Positions 6,061 through 9,526 of a stretch of 9,526 nt of DNA are shown here, piece by piece (the stretch's first letter is position 1; every line of letters starts with the position of its first letter). The translations under genes were made by a program, and so were the position numbers. The notes under the pieces were generated by a model. The model had not been told where the DNA came from and did no database searches. It saw only the letters and a list, made by a program, of their open reading frames with translations. The stretch spans positions 1 to 9,526 of the forward strand of contig JAQGMT010000191.1 of the NCBI GenBank assembly GCA_028292185.1. Reading direction: 5' to 3'. The stretch is from Ramlibacter sp. GTDB taxonomy: Bacteria > Pseudomonadota > Gammaproteobacteria > Burkholderiales > Burkholderiaceae_C.

Positions 6061-6079
6061 CGACCGAGGGGAATCCACA

Positions 6080-6388
6080 ATGGTGTTGCTTGAATTTGCG
6101 ATGGCACCGCATGGCCAGGGCGAGAGCCTGAGCTCTTCGGTTGCGCGCATTCTGGACGTCATCGACAAGAGCGGCGTGCCTTATCAACTCACGCCCATGG
6201 GCACCATTCTCGAAGGCGAGTGGGACGAGGTGATGGGCGTCGTGACCGCCTGCTTCAAGGCACTGCAGACCGACTGCGCGCGCGTCGGGATGAACTTGAA
6301 GGTGGATTACCGCGCCGGTATGCAATCGCGCTTGCGCAGCAAGATCGCCAAGGTCGAGGAGCACCTGGGCCGCAAGCTGAAGACCTGA
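6080..6388 (+). CDS. Thiamine-binding MTH1187/YqgV family protein
   Basis: The protein has 102 residues, the usual length of this family (PF01910, formerly DUF77), small ferredoxin-like proteins that form tetramers and bind thiamine or a related pyrimidine. Visible hallmarks are the N-terminal strand MVLLEFAMAPHGQGESLS, ARILDVIDKSGVPYQLTPMG (22-41), the very conserved TILEGEWDEVM (42-52), and the closing VDYRAGMQSRLRSKIAKVEE helix before LGRKL. The start at 6080 has GAGGGG eight bases upstream; a further in-frame ATG at 5972 would overlap the divergent BKACE gene and is rejected. It is cytoplasmic. A thiamine link with its neighbours is not obvious, and BKACE enzymes do not need thiamine diphosphate. 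No TPP riboswitch could fit in the 79-base leader. Confidence 0.93.
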   Translation: MVLLEFAMAPHGQGESLSSSVARILDVIDKSGVPYQLTPMGTILEGEWDEVMGVVTACFKALQTDCARVGMNLKVDYRAGMQSRLRSKIAKVEEHLGRKLKT

Positions 6389-6407
6389 CGCTGCGCGAAT
6401 GCGCCAA

Positions 6408-6436
6408 TTGCGCGCGGTCGACAAGCTGTGTACGCT
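6408..6436 (+). promoter_or_regulatory. Weak sigma-70-like promoter before serine hydrolase gene
   Basis: TTGCGC (6408-6413) and TACGCT (6431-6436) are separated by 17 bases, each matching about half of the consensus, in the 95-base gap before the hydrolase start at 6484. Spacing and position are right; the boxes are poor. The gene could equally be read from upstream. Confidence 0.25.
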
Positions 6437-6483
6437 GGCTCGGCGGCGCGTCCGCACTCAACGACAACTTCAAGGAGACCTGC

Positions 6484-7749
6484 ATGAAAATCCATCGAAG
6501 CCGTGCCGCCTGGGCTCTGGCCGCCGGCGTTCTGGCGATTGGCGCGAATGCGCAGCCTCTTCCCCCGGTCTCGCCCGCAGCCGCCGGATTTTCGCCCGCG
6601 GGCCTCGAGCGCCTTGACCGGTTCTTCGCCCGCGAGATCGAAGCCAAGCGTGTTCCGGGCGCCGTGGTGGCCATTGCGCGCGGCGGCAAGCTGGTGCACT
6701 ACAAAGCCTACGGCATGCAGGATCCTGCCAAGGGCACGCCGATGAAACTCGACACCGTGTTCGGCCTGGCCTCGATGACCAAGCCGATGGCCGTGGTCGG
6801 CGCGCTGGAGCTGACGGAAGACGGACGCCTGCCGCTGAAGAGCCGGCTCGCCGATTATTTCCCCGGTTTCGGCACGATGAAAGTGGGTGTCGCGCAGCCC
6901 GAAGGTGCGCTGCGCATGGTGGACCAGGCGCGGCCGATCTTCATTCAGGACTTGATGCGCCATACCTCGGGGCTGACCTATGGCGGCCGCGGCGACCACC
7001 CGATTGCCAAGCTCTATCCCGGCGGCACCGTGCCGCCGTCGGAAGGCGACATCCAGGCGTTCATCGATCGCCTGACCAAACTGCCGCTGGCGCATCAACC
7101 CGGCACCGCCTTCGAATACAGCTTCTCGATCGACGTGCTCGGCGCGGTGGTGGAGAAAGTTTCGGGCCAGCGACTGGATGAGTACCTGCAGCGCACGCTG
7201 TGGAAGCCGCTGCGCATGAACGACACCACGTTCGTGCTGAGTGATCGCATCCGTCCCCGCATCGCGCGCCCGTTTGCCAACAATCCGCTGGATGGCAAGC
7301 CGCAATCGATCCCGCCCACCGAGCAGCAAATGAAGTTCGATTGCGCCGGCGCCTGCGCGATGGGCACCGTGGGCGACTACCTGCGCTTCGGGCAGATGCT
7401 GGTCAACGGCGGCGAGCTGGATGGCAAGCGCATCCTGAGTCCGCAGACGGTGCAGCAGATGACCAGCAATCACCTCGGGCCCGAGATCAAGAACAACGTG
7501 GGCGTCGTCGAGCCGCACCGCGAAGGCTTCGGCTTCGGCTTGGGCGTCGCAGTGCGCACCAGCACCGGCGGATCCGCCGTGCCCGGCAATCCCGGCGAGT
7601 TCACCTGGAACGGCGCCTACGGCACCGCGTTCTTCGCCGACCCGAAAGAGAAACTGGTGGTTGTGGTCGGCACTGCGGCGCCGGGAGAACTGCGCAAGTA
7701 CTATCGCGAGCAGGTGCAGGACATCGTGTATGGAGCGATGACCCGCTAA
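6484..7749 (+). CDS. Exported class-C beta-lactamase-like serine hydrolase
   Basis: The protein has 421 residues. The start at 6484 has AAGGAG six bases upstream and gives a clean Sec signal peptide: MKIHR, a hydrophobic core, and ANA before Gln24. Earlier in-frame starts lie inside the upstream gene and are rejected. The mature part has the serine beta-lactamase/penicillin-recognising fold (class C, PF00144). The nucleophile motif is Ser97-Met-Thr-Lys100 within FGLASMTKPM; the second motif is Tyr212-Ser-Phe in FEYSFSIDVLG, in place of the Tyr-x-Asn of true AmpC. Near the C-terminus WNGAYGT (375-381) stands where lactamases carry KTG. This combination is typical of EstB-like esterases and related hydrolases rather than antibiotic-destroying enzymes. 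It acts in the periplasm, probably on an ester or amide; the substrate is unknown. The next gene, also exported, begins 15 bases downstream and may be co-transcribed. Confidence 0.93.
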   Translation: MKIHRSRAAWALAAGVLAIGANAQPLPPVSPAAAGFSPAGLERLDRFFAREIEAKRVPGAVVAIARGGKLVHYKAYGMQDPAKGTPMKLDTVFGLASMTKPMAVVGALELTEDGRLPLKSRLADYFPGFGTMKVGVAQPEGALRMVDQARPIFIQDLMRHTSGLTYGGRGDHPIAKLYPGGTVPPSEGDIQAFIDRLTKLPLAHQPGTAFEYSFSIDVLGAVVEKVSGQRLDEYLQRTLWKPLRMNDTTFVLSDRIRPRIARPFANNPLDGKPQSIPPTEQQMKFDCAGACAMGTVGDYLRFGQMLVNGGELDGKRILSPQTVQQMTSNHLGPEIKNNVGVVEPHREGFGFGLGVAVRTSTGGSAVPGNPGEFTWNGAYGTAFFADPKEKLVVVVGTAAPGELRKYYREQVQDIVYGAMTR

Positions 7750-7764
7750 CGCAGCAAGGCACTG

Positions 7765-8484
7765 TTGAGGCGGCCCGGGCGGCGCGCGATGGCGATGTGC
7801 CAACGGTTCATCGCCACGGTGCTGATGGTCGTTTGCGCGAGTGTCGCGCGAGCGCAGCCGGCCGGTGCCGCGAGTGTTGAGGCATTGGGCGACGCGATTG
7901 TTTTCGCGGGCCAGATCAACGCCGGTACCGCCGCGCAATTCCTGCAGCTGCTGCAAGACCCGGGAATCAAGCGGCTGGTGATCACCTCGCGTGGTGGCAG
8001 CGTGGCGGCAGCGCTGGACATGGCCCTTGCGGTTCACGATCGGCAACTGGATATCGAAGTGCCCGCCGGCTGTCTGTCATCGTGCGCGAACTACATCTTT
8101 CCCGCGGCGCGCCGCAAGACGCTCGGTCGTCCGGGCGTGGTGGCATGGCACGGCAACATGGCGCATGTGCTGTTCCTGCAGCAGTCCGGCCAGGCGAACT
8201 GGAGCCAGAGCGAGATGCAAAGCGCACGGGAACTTGCCCTGCGCGAGGCGGAATTTTTTCGGCGTATCCGCGTAGACGGCTTCGTCTGCTGGTTCGCCAA
8301 GATCGCGCCGTACGACGTGGACGACTTCTATTACCTGTCGGCGCAGGACATGGAACGGTTCGGCATCCACGATGTGTCGGTCGGCAACGAATCTCCGGTG
8401 CCGGCCTCACCGGAACTGCTCAAGGTGTCGGTCGATTGGCCTACGCTGGAGGCGAGCCGTCCGGCGATGAAGGTCCAGGAGTAG
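7765..8484 (+). CDS. Exported ClpP-fold (COG3904-like) protein, probable serine protease relative
   Basis: The gene encodes 239 residues if it starts at TTG 7765 (AAGG five bases upstream), or 231 from ATG 7789, which has no nearby ribosome site; the start is therefore unsure. A signal peptide ends at ARA before Gln31 (TTG numbering). The mature part follows the ClpP/crotonase pattern: a strand with IVFAGQINAGTAAQFLQLL (45-63), LVITSRGGSVAAALDMALAV (71-90) where the Arg-Gly-Gly resembles the oxyanion loop, then AGCLSSCANYIFPAARRK (101-118) with a probable nucleophile serine at 105 or 106, and AWHGN with His129 as candidate catalytic base. Similar periplasmic proteins are grouped under COG3904 and mostly lack a known substrate. 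The start lies 15 bases after the stop of the exported hydrolase, so the two may form an envelope-directed operon. It ends six bases before the tail of the convergent small gene. Confidence 0.82.
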   Translation: MRRPGRRAMAMCQRFIATVLMVVCASVARAQPAGAASVEALGDAIVFAGQINAGTAAQFLQLLQDPGIKRLVITSRGGSVAAALDMALAVHDRQLDIEVPAGCLSSCANYIFPAARRKTLGRPGVVAWHGNMAHVLFLQQSGQANWSQSEMQSARELALREAEFFRRIRVDGFVCWFAKIAPYDVDDFYYLSAQDMERFGIHDVSVGNESPVPASPELLKVSVDWPTLEASRPAMKVQE

Positions 8485-8490
8485 GCCGCA

Positions 8491-8661
8491 TCACCCGCCG
8501 TGGAAGCCCTTGAGGATGTCCTCCTTGGGCTTGTCGGGCTGGATCGTGGACTCGTTGGTGCGCTGGGGCGAGTCCAGCTTGCGGCTTTCCTCCTCGTTTT
8601 TCTCGAGCCTCGCCTTCACGTCCGCTGGCGGGGTGGGTTTCGCATTGTTCAGATCGGACAT
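8491..8661 (-). CDS. Small charged, probably disordered protein (56 aa)
   Basis: The short leftward gene has an excellent ribosome site (AAGGAG seven bases before ATG 8661) and 56 codons: MSDLNNAKPTPPADVKARLE, then KNEEESRKLDSPQRTNESTI, then QPDKPKEDILKGFHGG. It is rich in Lys, Glu, Asp, Pro and Ser, has no hydrophobic segment or cysteine, and is probably disordered in solution apart from a short helix at about 13-29. A longer in-frame reading begins inside the groES leader and is rejected. It ends six bases from the stop of the convergent ClpP-fold gene, so any terminator must lie inside one of the two genes. Family and function are not recognised; a stress-related role is only suggested by its neighbour groES. 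Confidence 0.75.
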   Translation of the reverse strand: MSDLNNAKPTPPADVKARLEKNEEESRKLDSPQRTNESTIQPDKPKEDILKGFHGG

Positions 8662-8685
8662 GTGCCTCTCCTTGTGATTTGCACG

Positions 8686-8714
8686 ATGGTAGGCACGCCG
8701 GCAAACCGCTCCAA
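8686..8714 (-). promoter_or_regulatory. Weak promoter candidate for the 56-aa gene
   Basis: On the minus strand TTGGAG (8714-8709) and TACCAT (8691-8686) are spaced by 17 bases, with three and four consensus matches. The -10 ends 24 bases before the ATG at 8661, leaving room for the AAGGAG leader. Just upstream an inverted repeat, CAGCCG (8716-8721) and CGGCTG (8729-8734), with a 7-base loop could be an operator or chance. Confidence 0.3.
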
Positions 8715-8770
8715 TCAGCCGAGGGAAGCGGCTGCTGTAGGACAGGAAGACCCTGCGGATCAGCCGGCCG

Positions 8771-8799
8771 CTTGAATTCCTGAAAAATGCGCTTATGAT
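8771..8799 (+). promoter_or_regulatory. groESL promoter
   Basis: TTGAAT (8772-8777) and TATGAT (8794-8799) with a 16-base spacer form a good sigma-70 promoter. The CTTGAA at 8771-8776 also fits the -35 box of heat-shock sigma-32 promoters, although the CCCAT-type -10 expected for sigma-32 is not seen. The -10 ends at the first base of the CIRCE operator, so a bound repressor would cover the transcription start. Confidence 0.75.
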
Positions 8800-8825
8800 T
8801 AGCACTCGCTGGAGTTGAGTGCTAA
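8799..8825 (+). promoter_or_regulatory. CIRCE operator (HrcA binding site)
   Basis: TTAGCACTC, nine bases, then GAGTGCTAA: a perfect copy of the CIRCE consensus inverted repeat. HrcA binds it and represses chaperonin genes at normal temperature, with GroEL modulating HrcA activity. It overlaps the last base of the -10 box and the start of the groESL transcript, the usual arrangement. Confidence 0.97.
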
Positions 8826-8852
8826 CAGCACCTTCCCCGCTCTGGTTGCTCC

Positions 8853-8879
8853 GCGCCGACCCCCGTTTGGCGCTTTTTT
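8853..8879 (+). terminator. Terminator-like hairpin in groES leader
   Basis: GCGCC (8853-8857) pairs with GGCGC (8869-8873). The stem extends inward by a G-T wobble and an A-T pair, leaving a C-rich loop, and is followed at once by six Ts (8874-8879). This is the shape of an intrinsic terminator, but it lies between the CIRCE operator and the groES ribosome site (8901-8905). It could be an attenuator, a pausing site, or an mRNA-stabilising 5' hairpin. The structure was paired by hand. Confidence 0.6.
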
Positions 8880-8910
8880 CACACCTTAGTTCTAGTCTCA
8901 AGGAGATCCT

Positions 8911-9231
8911 ATGAAACTTCGTCCTCTGCACGATCGAGTGATCGTCAAGCGTATCGACAGCGAAACCAAGACGGCCTCCGGCATCGTCATCCCCGACAAC
9001 GCCGCTGAAAAGCCCGACCAGGGCGAAGTCCTGGCCGTCGGCCCGGGCCGCAAGAACGACAAGGGCGAAATCTCCGCCGTCAGCGTCAAGGTCGGTGACC
9101 GTGTCCTGTTCGGCAAGTACAGCGGCCAGACCGTCAAGGTCGATGGCGACGAACTGCTGGTGATGAAGGAAGACGACCTGTTCGCAGTCGTCGAAGGCTC
9201 GCCCGCCGCGGGCCTGAAGAAGGTCGCCTGA
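8911..9231 (+). CDS. groES: Co-chaperonin GroES (Hsp10)
   Basis: The protein has 106 residues, starting at ATG 8911 with AGGAG six bases upstream. GroES forms a seven-membered cap on GroEL and closes the folding chamber in the cytoplasm. Signature segments are KLRPLHDRVIVKR (2-14), the mobile loop ETKTASGIVIPDNAAEKPDQ that contacts GroEL, GEVLAVGPG, VKVGDRVLFGKYSGQTVKVD and LLVMKEDDLFAVVEG. The usual family length is about 96-97 residues; here a C-terminal tail GSPAAGLKKVA runs about ten residues beyond the usual end. Transcription is expected to be controlled by the promoter and CIRCE at 8771-8825. groEL follows after 47 bases. Confidence 0.98.
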   Translation: MKLRPLHDRVIVKRIDSETKTASGIVIPDNAAEKPDQGEVLAVGPGRKNDKGEISAVSVKVGDRVLFGKYSGQTVKVDGDELLVMKEDDLFAVVEGSPAAGLKKVA

Positions 9232-9278
9232 TCTTCACCGATCGCGATTCGTCCAACCAAACATATTGAGGTTCAAAC

Positions 9279-9526
9279 ATGGCAGCTAAAGACGTAATTT
9301 TCGGCGGTGACGCCCGCGCGCGCATGGTCGAGGGTGTGAACATCCTGGCCAACGCAGTCAAGGTGACCCTGGGCCCGAAGGGCCGCAACGTGGTGCTCGA
9401 GCGCTCCTTCGGCGCCCCCACCGTGACCAAGGACGGCGTGTCCGTCGCCAAGGAAATCGAACTGAAGGACAAGCTTCAGAACATGGGCGCGCAGATGGTC
9501 AAGGAAGTTGCTTCCAAGACCAGCGA
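9279..9526 (+). CDS. groEL: Chaperonin GroEL (Hsp60), N-terminal part only
   Basis: The start is ATG 9279 with GAGG seven bases upstream, 47 bases after the groES stop. The visible 82 codons are the equatorial-domain start of GroEL: MAAKDVIFGGDARARMVEGV, then the nucleotide-binding LGPKGRNVVLERSFGAP and TKDGVSVAKEIELKDKLQNM, then GAQMVKEVASKTSD, where the window ends. The KDGVSVAKEIE segment contributes to ATP and magnesium binding in characterised GroEL. The frame is open to the edge. The protein would form the 14-subunit folding chamber capped by the GroES encoded just upstream, in one CIRCE-controlled operon. The sequence is typical of Burkholderiales. Confidence 0.98.
   Translation, partial: MAAKDVIFGGDARARMVEGVNILANAVKVTLGPKGRNVVLERSFGAPTVTKDGVSVAKEIELKDKLQNMGAQMVKEVASKTS

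Noticed and set aside
6001..6168. Upstream start of the BKACE gene at 6168
   Set aside because: It would overlap the divergent thiamine-binding gene; AAGGAG five bases before ATG 6000 and the family's normal N-terminus fix the shorter form.
6220..6483. N-terminal extension of the serine hydrolase
   Set aside because: It overlaps the thiamine-binding gene and would bury a clean signal peptide; AAGGAG sits six bases before the ATG at 6484.
6484..7749. Antibiotic resistance beta-lactamase (AmpC)
   Set aside because: SxxK is present, but Tyr-Ser-Phe replaces Tyr-x-Asn and WNGAYG replaces KTG, so an esterase-like hydrolase is the safer reading.
6307..8046. A 579-codon open frame on the minus strand
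   Set aside because: It lies antisense to the serine hydrolase and parts of its neighbours, whose motifs, signal peptide and ribosome site are convincing. The product is His/Arg/Gln-rich with no recognisable domain, typical of a GC-rich shadow frame.
8853..8879. Terminator of an upstream rightward gene
   Set aside because: The nearest upstream rightward gene ends at 8484 and the groESL promoter lies between, so the hairpin is in the groES leader itself.
8662..8931. N-terminal extension of the 56-residue gene
   Set aside because: The reading would run back through the groESL promoter, CIRCE and into groES; the strong ribosome site is at ATG 8661.

Overview
The window looks like chromosomal DNA of a GC-rich betaproteobacterium, most likely Burkholderiales and possibly close to Comamonadaceae. 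The support is a Bug-type (TctC family) periplasmic receptor, a groES-groEL operon with a perfect CIRCE operator and Burkholderiales-like GroES/GroEL sequence, and high-GC third positions throughout. This placement is inferred from protein character; no search was run.

Layout, left to right. (1) 1-1522: a divergent pair of tetratricopeptide-repeat (TPR) genes; the leftward one runs off the window edge. (2) 1565-2228, leftward: a HigB/HigA-like toxin-antitoxin locus. The antitoxin is intact, but the toxin is a wreck with a stop at codon 9 and a later frameshift. Its promoter still carries an 11-bp-arm palindrome placed across the -35/-10 region. (3) 2298-6000, leftward: a compact four-gene operon in the order BKACE-type beta-keto acid cleavage enzyme, carboxymuconolactone-decarboxylase-like protein (1-nt overlap), Bug solute receptor (10-nt gap), tandem-cupin protein (61-nt gap). 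It reads as an uptake and degradation unit for an organic acid whose identity the sequence does not give. (4) 6080-8484, rightward: a thiamine-binding MTH1187/YqgV-family protein, an exported class-C beta-lactamase-like serine hydrolase, and an exported ClpP-fold protein. (5) 8491-8661, leftward: a 56-residue charged, probably disordered protein, nearly abutting the previous gene tail to tail. (6) 8771-9526, rightward: the groESL heat-shock operon with promoter, CIRCE, a terminator-like hairpin in the leader, groES, and the first 82 codons of groEL.

The best candidates for something undescribed are the four-gene catabolic operon with its asymmetric bicupin, the orphaned antitoxin that keeps its operator beside a dead toxin, and the terminator-like hairpin between CIRCE and groES. 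I saw no tRNA, rRNA, CRISPR array, insertion sequence or phage attachment site. No gene-free stretch exceeds 300 bases; the longest is 8662-8910, which holds the groESL control region.
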